From: Paenibacillus wulumuqiensis
GTDB lineage: Bacteria > Bacillota > Bacilli > Paenibacillales > Paenibacillaceae
Assembly (NCBI RefSeq): GCF_000971965.1
Contig: NZ_LAQP01000004.1
Location: 310,001 to 374,000 of the forward strand
Length of the DNA: 64,000 nt
Direction: 5' to 3'
Part shown: positions 25,329-32,960 of the stretch, in pieces
Position numbering within the stretch: the first letter of the stretch is position 1
Layout: each line of letters begins with the position of its first letter
Position numbers and translations under genes: made by a program
Notes under the pieces: generated by a model
Told to the model about the DNA's origin: nothing
Database searches by the model: none
The model's input: the letters and a program-made list of their open reading frames with translations, nothing else

Positions 25329-26405
25329 GTGCAGCGAATGAAAGCCGGATTAGTCGGATGCGGTAACATCAGTGCCATTTATCTCAAAAATCTTAAATCC
25401 AGTCCGGTTGTCGAAATTGTGGCATGTGCTGATATGGTGATTGAAAAGGCAAAAGAACGGGCTGAAGAATTTGGTGTTGTAAACGTCTTCACTCCAGATG
25501 AAATCATGCAGCAGGACGATATTGAGCTGATTATTAACCTCACCATTCCTGCCGCACATGCGAGTGTCAATCAGGCAGCCCTGTCTGCAGGCAAGCATGT
25601 ATATGCCGAAAAGCCATTCGCCGTATCACTGGATGATGGACGACGGACCCTGGAAAAAGCCAAAGAAGCAGGCAAAAGGGTCGGCAGTGCACCGGATACG
25701 TTTCTTGGAGCCGGTATTGAGACTGCGCGTCACGCTATTGAGAGCGGTTTGATCGGAAGACCGATTGCAGCTTCCGCTTTTATGATGGGAGCAGGACCGG
25801 AATCATGGCACCCGGATCCGGAATTCTTTTACGCCCCTGGAGGCGGACCGATGTTCGACATGGGACCTTATTATTTGACAGCGCTCGCAAGCCTGCTTGG
25901 TTCCATGACAAGAGTCAGCTCTTCAGCCGGTATTCTGATGCCGGATCGTATCATCCACAGCGGTGCCAAGGCAGGTACGCCAATCCGTGTACAGACGCCT
26001 ACGCATCTGGCTGGAACCGTTGATTTTGAGAATGGTGCAATTGCCACGATGGTGACGAGCTTTGATATTCCTGGAGGATCGCAGCTGCCGCGTATGGAAA
26101 TTTACGGTACTGCAGGCACCCTGGATATCCCTGATCCCAACTTCTTTGACGGAGATGTACGCCTGAGACGTGCGGGTTCTGATGAATTTGAAGTTCTGCC
26201 GCCGGTATTCGAGCCGATCAACAATGATCGCGGCAAAGGAGTCAACGAGATGGTACAGGCGATTCGGGAGAATCGTCCGCATCGTGCAAGCGGTGAGCTG
26301 GCCTATCATGTTCTCGAAGTAATGCATGCCTTCCAGCGCTCTTCTCTTGAGGGCAAGCATGTCATTATTGAGAGTCGTGCAGGTTATCGGCAGAGCAATA
26401 GTTGA
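25329..26405 (+). CDS. Gfo/Idh/MocA dehydrogenase, first gene of the sugar cluster
   Basis: A 358-residue NAD(P)-dependent sugar dehydrogenase. It starts at GTG 25329, seven bases after AGGAGG; ATG 25338 is too far from that site. The Rossmann motif is AGLVGCGNISAIYLKNLKSS, followed by ELIINLTIPAAHASVNQAAL and KHVYAEKPFAVSLDDGRRTL with the conserved EKP lysine. The C-terminal domain has GGGPMFDMGPYYLTALASLL with the active-site aspartate and tyrosine. It probably oxidises a ring carbon of a sugar or glycoside, often C3. It opens a cluster with two isomerases, a second dehydrogenase and a ThuA protein, divergent from an AraC regulator. Confidence 0.88.
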   Translation: MQRMKAGLVGCGNISAIYLKNLKSSPVVEIVACADMVIEKAKERAEEFGVVNVFTPDEIMQQDDIELIINLTIPAAHASVNQAALSAGKHVYAEKPFAVSLDDGRRTLEKAKEAGKRVGSAPDTFLGAGIETARHAIESGLIGRPIAASAFMMGAGPESWHPDPEFFYAPGGGPMFDMGPYYLTALASLLGSMTRVSSSAGILMPDRIIHSGAKAGTPIRVQTPTHLAGTVDFENGAIATMVTSFDIPGGSQLPRMEIYGTAGTLDIPDPNFFDGDVRLRRAGSDEFEVLPPVFEPINNDRGKGVNEMVQAIRENRPHRASGELAYHVLEVMHAFQRSSLEGKHVIIESRAGYRQSNS

Positions 26406-26557
26406 CCGCAGACCTGATCCGAACGGCATCCTGCCCGCTGATATGTATTGTTGACGGCAAGCTCGAGTCATATGAATACGATTTATAACGACAACCAGAT
26501 ATCACATCAATAGCTGTAATTAATTACTATAACTATGATACAGGAGTGATTGAAGCT

Positions 26558-27325
26558 ATGTTAAAAGTCGGATTGCAATTATACACAGTACGTGAGGATC
26601 TGGAACGCGATTTTGAAGGGACGATTGAAAAGGTAGCTGCGCTTGGGTACCAGGGCGTTGAGTTTGCCGGGTATTATGGCAGAACGGCAGAACAGGTCAA
26701 AGCGGTGCTCGACAAGCATAACCTGGAAGTAGTTGGTGCCCATACGCCATATGCAGATCTGCTGGAAGACGCACAATCCCTGATTGATTTTAACAAAGCT
26801 ATTGGTAACCGTTACATTATCGTTCCTTATCTGACTGAAGAGCAGCGTGGCAATTGGCCGGAAATTTTCGAAAATCTGCGTAAACTTGGTGAAACTTGCA
26901 ATCAGAATGATGTGGTATTACTGTATCACAATCATGATTTTGAACTTACAGAAAAAATCGGCGAGCGTACTGTACTGGATGCCCTGTATGAAGAGATTCC
27001 TGCCGATCTGATCCAGGTGGAGCTGGACAGCGCATGGGTGGAGTACAGCGGTTATAGTGCGGTTGAATATATTGATAAATATGCTGGCAGACTGCCAATC
27101 GTACACTGGAAAGATTTCAAACGTACCAGTGATGGTATCCAGATGATGGAGCTGGGCGAAGGCGAAGCACCGGTAGCGCGCATCGGTGATGCGGCAGACA
27201 AAGCCGGAGCGGAATGGATCGTGGTCGAACAGGATAACAGTCTGCAGGCTCCAATGCAAAGTATTGAACAAAGCATAAACTGGGTGAAAAGCTATGGCGC
27301 CAAAGGAGGCGTCGTAAATGTCTGA
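26558..27325 (+). CDS. Sugar phosphate isomerase/epimerase (xylose-isomerase-like TIM barrel)
   Basis: A 255-residue TIM-barrel protein of the AP-endonuclease-2 superfamily. It begins MLKVGLQLYTVREDLERDFE and shows YQGVEFAGYYG, VVLLYHNHDFELTEKIGERT, IQVELDSAWVEYSGYSAVEY and LPIVHWKDFKRT, which contain the Glu, Asp, His and Glu/His metal ligands typical of the family. Members isomerise or epimerise keto-sugars. The start is ATG 26558, with AGGAG about 12 bases upstream. It overlaps the next gene by eight bases, so the two are translationally coupled. The pairing with a Gfo/Idh dehydrogenase recalls the E. coli YcjR/YcjS 3-keto-sugar system. Confidence 0.87.
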   Translation: MLKVGLQLYTVREDLERDFEGTIEKVAALGYQGVEFAGYYGRTAEQVKAVLDKHNLEVVGAHTPYADLLEDAQSLIDFNKAIGNRYIIVPYLTEEQRGNWPEIFENLRKLGETCNQNDVVLLYHNHDFELTEKIGERTVLDALYEEIPADLIQVELDSAWVEYSGYSAVEYIDKYAGRLPIVHWKDFKRTSDGIQMMELGEGEAPVARIGDAADKAGAEWIVVEQDNSLQAPMQSIEQSINWVKSYGAKGGVVNV

Positions 27326-28406
27326 TCAAGTACTCCGTATCGGTATTGTCGGCTGCGGCGGCATTGCCCAGAACAAGCATTTGCCAAGTCTGTCCAAGCA
27401 GCCGCTCGCCAGTCTGGTAGCCTTCTGCGATATTGTGGAAGAACGTGCTTCCGAAGCGGCCGAGCAGTATGGTACCGAAGATGCCAAAGTATACACCGAT
27501 TACAAACAACTTCTTGAAGATAAGACGATTGATGTGATTCACGTGTGTACACCGAATGATTCGCACGCTGTAATTACAGTGGATGCACTGGAATCGGGCA
27601 AACATGTCATGTGTGAGAAGCCAATGGCCAAGTCGACTGCCGAAGCACGCACGATGGTGGAGGCAGCCAATCGTACCGGCAAAAAGCTGTCTATCGCCTA
27701 CCAGAACCGCTTCCGTTATGACAGTCTGTATCTGAAGCAAATGGTCGAAGAAGGCGACCTGGGCGATGTGTACTTTGGCAAAGCGCTCGCGCTGCGCCGC
27801 CGTGCAGTTCCGACATGGGGAGTCTTCCTTGATGAAGAAAAGCAGGGCGGCGGGCCGCTGATCGATATCGGTACCCATGCATTGGATCTGACACTCTGGC
27901 TGATGGATAACTACAAGCCAAAAAGCGTTATGGGAACGACATTCCACAAATTGGGCTCCCGCAAGAATGCAGCCAATGCTTTTGGACCGTGGGACCCCGA
28001 GAAGTTCAAAGTGGAAGATTCGGCATTCGGCTTCATTACAATGGAAAATGGTGCTGTCATTTCACTGGAATCCAGCTGGGCGATTAACCTGCGCAACTTT
28101 GCTGAAGCACAGAGCATACTGTGCGGTACCGAAGGCGGGGCCGACATGACTGATGGACTGCATATCAACGGCGAGAAAAACAGCCGACTGTATGAAAGCA
28201 AGATTGATATGGGCTCCGGAGGTGTAGCTTTCTATACGGGCGGTTCCGAGCATGAAGCCGACCGTGAAGCGAGAATGTGGCTGGAGGCGATCGTAGAAGA
28301 CAAGGAACCGCTGGTCAAACCCGAACAGGCATTGATTGTGACACAGATTCTGGAAGCGATCTACGAATCGGCACGTACCGGCCAAGCGGTTTACCTGGAA
28401 TCCTAA
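27318..28406 (+). CDS. Gfo/Idh/MocA dehydrogenase, second in the cluster
   Basis: A 362-residue NAD(P)-dependent dehydrogenase. The Rossmann motif is RIGIVGCGGIAQNKHLPSLS; then DVIHVCTPNDSHAVITVDAL and HVMCEKPMAKSTAEARTMVE with the catalytic EKP lysine. The C-terminal part has GPLIDIGTHALDLTLWLMDN with the conserved Asp and His pair, and FAEAQSILCGTEGGADMTDG. This is closer to classical glucose/inositol-type dehydrogenases than the first gene in the cluster. The ribosome binding site AAAGGAGG lies within the end of the isomerase gene and the reading frames overlap by eight bases. The substrate is unknown but is probably a product or relative of that used by the first dehydrogenase. Confidence 0.88.
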   Translation: MSDQVLRIGIVGCGGIAQNKHLPSLSKQPLASLVAFCDIVEERASEAAEQYGTEDAKVYTDYKQLLEDKTIDVIHVCTPNDSHAVITVDALESGKHVMCEKPMAKSTAEARTMVEAANRTGKKLSIAYQNRFRYDSLYLKQMVEEGDLGDVYFGKALALRRRAVPTWGVFLDEEKQGGGPLIDIGTHALDLTLWLMDNYKPKSVMGTTFHKLGSRKNAANAFGPWDPEKFKVEDSAFGFITMENGAVISLESSWAINLRNFAEAQSILCGTEGGADMTDGLHINGEKNSRLYESKIDMGSGGVAFYTGGSEHEADREARMWLEAIVEDKEPLVKPEQALIVTQILEAIYESARTGQAVYLES

Positions 28407-28586
28407 GCTGGAGAGACAGCATGGACAAAATAGTCATTTAAGGTAAATTTTATTTAAAAATTTCGTTAAAAAGCAAACTTTTAAACTCCAGTTTACGTAT
28501 TAATAAATATAGAATCATTCGCGGCAGCATATGATGCATTGTATTCACCTTACCAACAAAAACAGTTGAACCAGGAGGACGAACGA

Positions 28587-29555
28587 ATGAAATTGGGCGT
28601 ATTTATGGTATTGCTTAACAATATGAGCTTTGAGGAGGCACTGGACTATGTAGTTGAAAAAGGTGTCAAGGCGGTAGAGATTGGCACCGGCGGTAATCCG
28701 GGTAACGTTCACTGCAACACCGATGAGCTGCTCGCCGATAACGGCAAGCTGAAAGCATTCAAACAGGCCATTGATTCACGCGGCCTGATCATCAGCGCAC
28801 TGAGCTGTCACGACAATCCATTGCATCCGCAAAAAGCGATTGCCAAAGAAGCGCACGACTCTTTTATCAAGTCCGTGCAGCTGGCTGAGAAGCTGGAAGT
28901 ACCTGTCGTCAATACGTTCTCCGGCTGTCCGGGTGAGAGTGACGATTCCAAATATCCAAACTGGCCGGTAGCACCATGGCCCAACGATTTCCGCGACCTG
29001 CTGGACTGGCAGTGGAATGAGAAAATTATTCCTTACTGGAAAGAAGCAGGCAAATTCGCTTCAGACCACAATGTAAAAGTCGGTCTGGAACTGCATGGTG
29101 GCTTCTCCGTTCATACACCGGGCACACTGCTGCGACTGCGTGAAGCAGCTGGTGAAGTCATCGGAGCGAACCTAGATCCAAGCCATATGTGGTGGCAGGG
29201 AATCGATCCGATCGGCGCGATAAAAATTTTGGGGAAAAATGGCGCAATTCATCACTTTCATGCTAAAGATACGGCTACAGATACCGATAATATGAATATG
29301 AACGGTGTAACGGACATGCACTCCTACGCTGATATCAAAGAACGTGCATGGCAGTTCCGTACCGTAGGTTATGGTCACGATGTAAAAACCTGGGCTGACA
29401 TCGTCAGCGCACTAAGATTAGTTGGATATGACTATGTCGTTAGTATAGAGCATGAAGACGGACTGATGTCCGTAAATGAGGGTTTCACTAAAGCCGTCCA
29501 CAATTTGCAGCAGGTCATGATCGAAGAAGAACTTGGCGAGATGTGGTGGGTCTAA
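28587..29555 (+). CDS. Sugar phosphate isomerase/epimerase, second in the cluster
   Basis: A 322-residue TIM-barrel protein of the xylose-isomerase-like superfamily. It begins MKLGVFMVLLNNMSFEEALD and carries VKAVEIGTGGNPGNVHC, VPVVNTFSGCPGESDDSKYP, VKVGLELHGGFSVHTPGTLL, IGANLDPSHMWWQGIDPIGA, IHHFHAKDTATD and YVVSIEHEDGLMS; the Glu, Asp, His and Glu residues form the metal site. It is about 65 residues longer than its partner at 26.6 kb. The start is ATG 28587, nine bases after AGGAGG. A 180-base AT-rich gap separates it from the preceding gene, so a second promoter is possible. It is followed by thuA at 21 bases. Confidence 0.87.
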   Translation: MKLGVFMVLLNNMSFEEALDYVVEKGVKAVEIGTGGNPGNVHCNTDELLADNGKLKAFKQAIDSRGLIISALSCHDNPLHPQKAIAKEAHDSFIKSVQLAEKLEVPVVNTFSGCPGESDDSKYPNWPVAPWPNDFRDLLDWQWNEKIIPYWKEAGKFASDHNVKVGLELHGGFSVHTPGTLLRLREAAGEVIGANLDPSHMWWQGIDPIGAIKILGKNGAIHHFHAKDTATDTDNMNMNGVTDMHSYADIKERAWQFRTVGYGHDVKTWADIVSALRLVGYDYVVSIEHEDGLMSVNEGFTKAVHNLQQVMIEEELGEMWWV

Positions 29556-29576
29556 CAACAGGGAGGCAATAATAGT

Positions 29577-30308
29577 ATGATTAACGTAACAGTCTGGAAT
29601 GAGTTTGTACATGAGCAAATCCGCGACGACGTCAAAGCTGTATACCCGGATGGAATTCACAAAGTACTTGCAGACGGATTGACCAAAGAAGGGTTCGCCT
29701 GCCGCACAGCAACACTGGATCAGGATGAGCATGGTCTGACAGAATCCGTTCTGAACTCTACCGATGTTATGCTGTGGTGGGGACATACTGCACACGACCT
29801 GGTGGATGATGAGATTGCAGAAGCGGTAGTAAGACGTGTTCAGGAAGGCATGGGATTGATCGTGCTGCACTCCGGACACTTTTCCAAACCGTTCAAGCAA
29901 TTGATGGGCACAAGCTGCGATCTGAAATGGCGTGTCGCAGACGAACAGGAAATCCTGTGGTGCGTGAACCCGAATCATCCGATCTCACAGGGTGTTAATC
30001 CATCCATCACACTGGATAAAGAGGAAATGTATGGCGAGTTCTTCGATGTTCCGGCTCCGGACGAGCTGGTATATCTGAGCAACTTTGAAGGTGGCGAAGT
30101 ATTCCGCAGCGGCTGCACCTACCGTCGCGGTCATGGTAAAATCTTCTACTTCCGCCCGGGCCATGAGACATATCCTACGTATTACAACCAGGATATTATG
30201 CATATCATCTCCAATGCGGTACGCTGGGCACAACCAGCAGAAAATGCCCGTCCTGAATTTGGACGGACTGAGCCAAAACGAGCAATCGGCAGCAAAGTAC
30301 TGGCATAA
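29577..30308 (+). CDS. ThuA domain protein
   Basis: A 243-residue protein with the class-I glutamine-amidotransferase-like ThuA fold. It begins [20 protein letters not shown] and shows [40 protein letters not shown] and [20 protein letters not shown] followed by VRWAQP. ThuA proteins accompany Gfo/Idh dehydrogenases in trehalose and other 3-keto-glycoside pathways; their exact reaction is not settled. The ribosome binding site is GGGAGG. It is the last gene of the cluster, closed by a hairpin near 30.5 kb. Its presence is the best clue that the cluster handles keto-disaccharides or keto-glycosides. Confidence 0.88.
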   Translation: MINVTVWNEFVHEQIRDDVKAVYPDGIHKVLADGLTKEGFACRTATLDQDEHGLTESVLNSTDVMLWWGHTAHDLVDDEIAEAVVRRVQEGMGLIVLHSGHFSKPFKQLMGTSCDLKWRVADEQEILWCVNPNHPISQGVNPSITLDKEEMYGEFFDVPAPDELVYLSNFEGGEVFRSGCTYRRGHGKIFYFRPGHETYPTYYNQDIMHIISNAVRWAQPAENARPEFGRTEPKRAIGSKVLA

Positions 30309-30486
30309 TTTTTATAAACAAACAGCCAGTGCATTTTCAGCATAAGAGACAGGCTGCATACGTTCTTCGGTCAAACGAAGATTACTTGATCATACTCCAG
30401 CAACCTTGTTGATTGAACCCTATATTATACACGATTGCCGGTAAGCCTTGCTTTTATGATGGAAACGAAAATAGAGCCATAAACAG

Positions 30487-30522
30487 AGTACGTCTGTGGG
30501 AATATCCACAGACGTACTTTTA
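30487..30522 (+). terminator. Terminator of the sugar cluster
   Basis: AGTACGTCTGTGG (30487-30499) pairs perfectly with CCACAGACGTACT (30506-30518), followed by TTTTA. It lies 180 bases after thuA. A smaller hairpin CTTCG/CGAAG occurs at 30364-30379. Confidence 0.75.
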
Positions 30523-30592
30523 CATAGGTAGCTTGTAGAAATTTGGGTAAATAAAATATGTATACAAATTATTGGGTAAATGGGGTATAGAT

Positions 30593-31300
30593 ATGTCAAA
30601 CCAAAATCAGACATCTTCGCATATCGGACCTGTACCGCTGCCGCCCGAACTGGTACATGCCTGTCTGGAACGAGTGAAGGACCTGCGACTTGAAGGGTTT
30701 TTGACCGGATTTGGCAGATGGCCCGGTAAGCTAATGATGGTAGGGGAGGCGCCAGGAGCAACAGAAATACAGAATGGTCGTCCATTTTCGGGTCAGGCCG
30801 GTAAGGTACTTGATGGTTATCTGGAAGCGCTGGAGATTACAAGAGACGATTTGTATATTACCAGTGCCGTCCGCAGCCGCCCGTACAAGGATAAGCCGGT
30901 TAAAGGCAGTCCGGATCGTCTCAGTCGATCCAATCGTACACCTACCCGGGCCGAAGTGCTGGCATTTGCCCCTATTCTCGACCGGGAAATTGCTGTAGTA
31001 CAGCCACAGATCCTGATTACACTGGGAAATATTGGTCTACAGCGGCTGCTTGGCGAAGAATATACCATTACCGCATGGCATGGACAGCTGATTCGCAGAC
31101 GGATTCAGCAGGTGCACAGTGAACATCCGGAGCAAGGATATCATCTGTCCGATCAAGAATATTGTATTTTCCCTATGTATCATCCTGCAGCCGTGCTGTA
31201 TAATAGATCATTGACTGATATTATTGCTGATGATCTCAGACAGCTGCGTGAACAAATCAATGAGAACCTGCAGATGCGTGGAAACCAACAAGGACCGTAA
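30593..31300 (+). CDS. Uracil-DNA glycosylase superfamily protein lacking Fe-S cysteines
   Basis: A 235-residue DNA repair glycosylase related to families 4 and 5. The active-site motif is LMMVGEAPGATEIQNGRPFS followed by GQAGKVLDGYLE; later come DDLYITSAVRSRPY, NRTPTRAEVLAFAPIL, ILITLGNIGLQRLLG and the second motif FPMYHPAAVLYN. Families 4 and 5 normally bind a 4Fe-4S cluster through cysteines at positions like 'KCRPP' and 'ACxPFL'; here these are Ser and Ala/Phe, and the N-terminal CxxC is missing, so no cluster is expected. The start ATG 30593 has a GGGG-type site; a TTG seven codons earlier is possible. It is monocistronic. Confidence 0.85.
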   Translation: MSNQNQTSSHIGPVPLPPELVHACLERVKDLRLEGFLTGFGRWPGKLMMVGEAPGATEIQNGRPFSGQAGKVLDGYLEALEITRDDLYITSAVRSRPYKDKPVKGSPDRLSRSNRTPTRAEVLAFAPILDREIAVVQPQILITLGNIGLQRLLGEEYTITAWHGQLIRRRIQQVHSEHPEQGYHLSDQEYCIFPMYHPAAVLYNRSLTDIIADDLRQLREQINENLQMRGNQQGP

Positions 31301-31353
31301 TGTTTTCGTTTTCTTATTAGGTAAAATGTGTTAAAATATATATGCTAACTAAT

Positions 31354-31365
31354 TGTAAGCTTACA
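31354..31365. promoter_or_regulatory. Perfect palindrome upstream of the HxlR-family gene
   Basis: TGTAAGCTTACA is a perfect 12-base palindrome, with a second half-copy AAGCTTAC at 31383-31390. HxlR/DUF24 regulators bind GTA-rich dyads, so this is a candidate autoregulatory operator. Confidence 0.4.
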
Positions 31366-31436
31366 TGGAATTTTTATATATAAAAGCTTACGATAACCCA
31401 CTATTGTGCTATGGACGGATGAAGAGGTGAAAAGAC

Positions 31437-31754
31437 ATGGAACAGCATCAGTTGGGATTATGCCCTCGTTTTGAGACCGCGTTTTCTTTTTTGGGAAAAA
31501 GATGGAATGGTCTGATTATTCAGTCACTTATGAGCGGACCAAAACGTTTTAAAGATATCTCCAACCTCATTCCGATGATGAGCGACAAAATGCTCTCGGA
31601 GCGGATGAAGGATCTGGAAGGAAGCGGAATCCTGACTCGTCAGGTATATCCGGAGACTCCGGTACGAATCGAGTATGAACTGACCGACAAAGGCCGGGCA
31701 CTGCAGCCAGTAATGGAACAAATCCAGAACTGGGCAGAGCATTGGGTCGATTAA
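31437..31754 (+). CDS. HxlR family transcriptional regulator
   Basis: A 105-residue winged-helix regulator: GLCPRFETAFSFLGKRWNGL, then IIQSLMSGPKRFKDISNLIP, MMSDKMLSERMKDLEGSGIL and VRIEYELTDKGRALQPVMEQ. The cysteine in GLCPRF (Cys9) sits at the conserved sensing position of DUF24 proteins that respond to quinones, diamide or aldehydes. It resembles B. subtilis YvaP/YdeP-type members rather than the HxlR at 15.7 kb. The start is preceded by GAGGTG. It is a one-gene unit with a palindrome in its promoter region; no target gene is adjacent. Confidence 0.9.
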   Translation: MEQHQLGLCPRFETAFSFLGKRWNGLIIQSLMSGPKRFKDISNLIPMMSDKMLSERMKDLEGSGILTRQVYPETPVRIEYELTDKGRALQPVMEQIQNWAEHWVD

Positions 31755-31796
31755 TGCCTTATGGGCGACTCGGTACCCACAGATACGTTCGTAATT

Positions 31797-31838
31797 AAAA
31801 AGCTTTCCGCCTGGTATTTATCAGCGGAAAGCTTTTTG
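31797..31838. terminator. Bidirectional terminator
   Basis: AAAAAGCTTTCCGC (31797-31810) pairs with GCGGAAAGCTTTTT (31824-31837). It lies between the convergent HxlR-family gene and fnr. Confidence 0.87.
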
Positions 31839-31900
31839 CATATGCGGTGGGTTGTATCGTTCGCGTAATCCGGAGAGGCCGGGGAGAGAGGTCGGCGCAA

Positions 31901-32629
31901 TCAGATTCTGCAGATTTCTCTCGGGCAGAGCTCGCAGTGACATACTTCCTGCAGAGCTTCCAGATCATGAATAATGATCATGCCATGCTCGTATTCGATG
32001 ACTTCTTTTTTGCGCAGATCGCTGAGCATCCGGTTTACACTTTCTCGTGTAGCGCCAATCATATTGGATAGATCGGTATGAGTGATTTTCTTGTTGATCA
32101 GTATCGATCCATCTTCATTATAGTCCTCACCGTACGTATTGCTGAGACGGATCAGGGTTGAGCAGAGTGCACCTGGCTTACCGTACAGCATCAGGTCGCG
32201 CACTTTGGTCTGGGTCAGCCGGTGATGCGTACCCATCCATTTCATAAAGTCGATAGCAAAGTCGCAGTGCTGACAGATGATCAGTTCCAGATCCTTATGC
32301 TCAATTACAGCGACTTCGGTATCTTCCAGAGTCTCTGCTGTAAATCCGAGTCGTGTGCCGGAGAACGGATCAGCCTGTCCGATCATATCACCAGACTGAT
32401 ACATATATAGGATAAGTTCTTTACCTTCGTCAGTGGATTTGGTCAGTTTGACACGTCCGCTTTTGATAAAGTAAAGCTTGTCGGACAGATCTCCTTCCCA
32501 AAACAGGTGCGAGCCGGAAGGAATGCTGCGCTCCGTTGCATAGGCCAGCATCCGCTCCATATTGATTTCCGAAAAGCTCGAGGTATTGCCTGCGACGTTA
32601 GTGTTCATTATTTCTGCAGATTTATTCAT
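31901..32629 (-). CDS. fnr: Fnr-type anaerobic regulator (Crp/Fnr family)
   Basis: A 242-residue activator. Residues 35-140 form the cyclic-nucleotide-like beta roll (IPSGSHLFWEGDLSDKLYFI, KSGRVKLTKSTDEGKELILY); residues 165-225 form the winged helix with the recognition helix ITHTDLSNMIGATRESVNRM. The C terminus ends EVCHCELCPREICRI: its C-x2-C-x4-C spacing is that of B. subtilis Fnr, where these cysteines hold an oxygen-labile 4Fe-4S cluster. The E-SxxR recognition residues (ATRESVNR) predict TGTGA-N6-TCACA sites, which lie upstream of adhE, pflB and fnr itself. The start is ATG 32629 with GGGGAGG upstream. Confidence 0.93.
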   Translation of the reverse strand: MNKSAEIMNTNVAGNTSSFSEINMERMLAYATERSIPSGSHLFWEGDLSDKLYFIKSGRVKLTKSTDEGKELILYMYQSGDMIGQADPFSGTRLGFTAETLEDTEVAVIEHKDLELIICQHCDFAIDFMKWMGTHHRLTQTKVRDLMLYGKPGALCSTLIRLSNTYGEDYNEDGSILINKKITHTDLSNMIGATRESVNRMLSDLRKKEVIEYEHGMIIIHDLEALQEVCHCELCPREICRI

Positions 32630-32778
32630 GTTCGTCCTCCCCTTCATCTCCCAATTATACGCGAAAATAATCGGATTGCATCATGTTTTAAGGAAAAATT
32701 TACTAAATTTAAATTCGATCTATGTTCCTTCAAATTAATGCTTTTAATAGTATAGTGATTATTTTAAAAATTAAACTT

Positions 32779-32794
32779 TGTGATTATTTTCACT
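32779..32794. promoter_or_regulatory. FNR-like box near the fnr promoter
   Basis: TGTGATTATTTTCACT matches TGTGA-N6-TCACA with one mismatch. A TATACT -10 for fnr lies on the minus strand at 32754-32749, placing this box about 44 bases upstream of the predicted fnr start, consistent with autoregulation. Confidence 0.55.
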
Positions 32795-32870
32795 TTTATT
32801 ATAGCTCCAGTTAGTTCAAAATGCAAAAAGAAAAAAGCCAATCATTAATATTTTAAAAATAAAAATTGAT

Positions 32871-32913
32871 TGTGAAAAAAATCACATTATGATTTATATC
32901 TCTATGTTATGAT
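32871..32913 (+). promoter_or_regulatory. FNR-dependent promoter of adhE
   Basis: TGTGA at 32871-32875 and TCACA at 32882-32886 form a perfect FNR box with a 6-base spacer. The -10 TATGAT is at 32908-32913, so the box centre is 41.5 bases before the predicted start at 32920, the class II position. The -35 is absent, as expected. The flanked form TTGTGA-N6-TCACAT is also close to a Rex (NADH sensor) site. Confidence 0.8.
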
Positions 32914-32960
32914 CAGTGCGTAGACAGAAAGCACCACACATTCTGAGGAGGATGAGAGAA

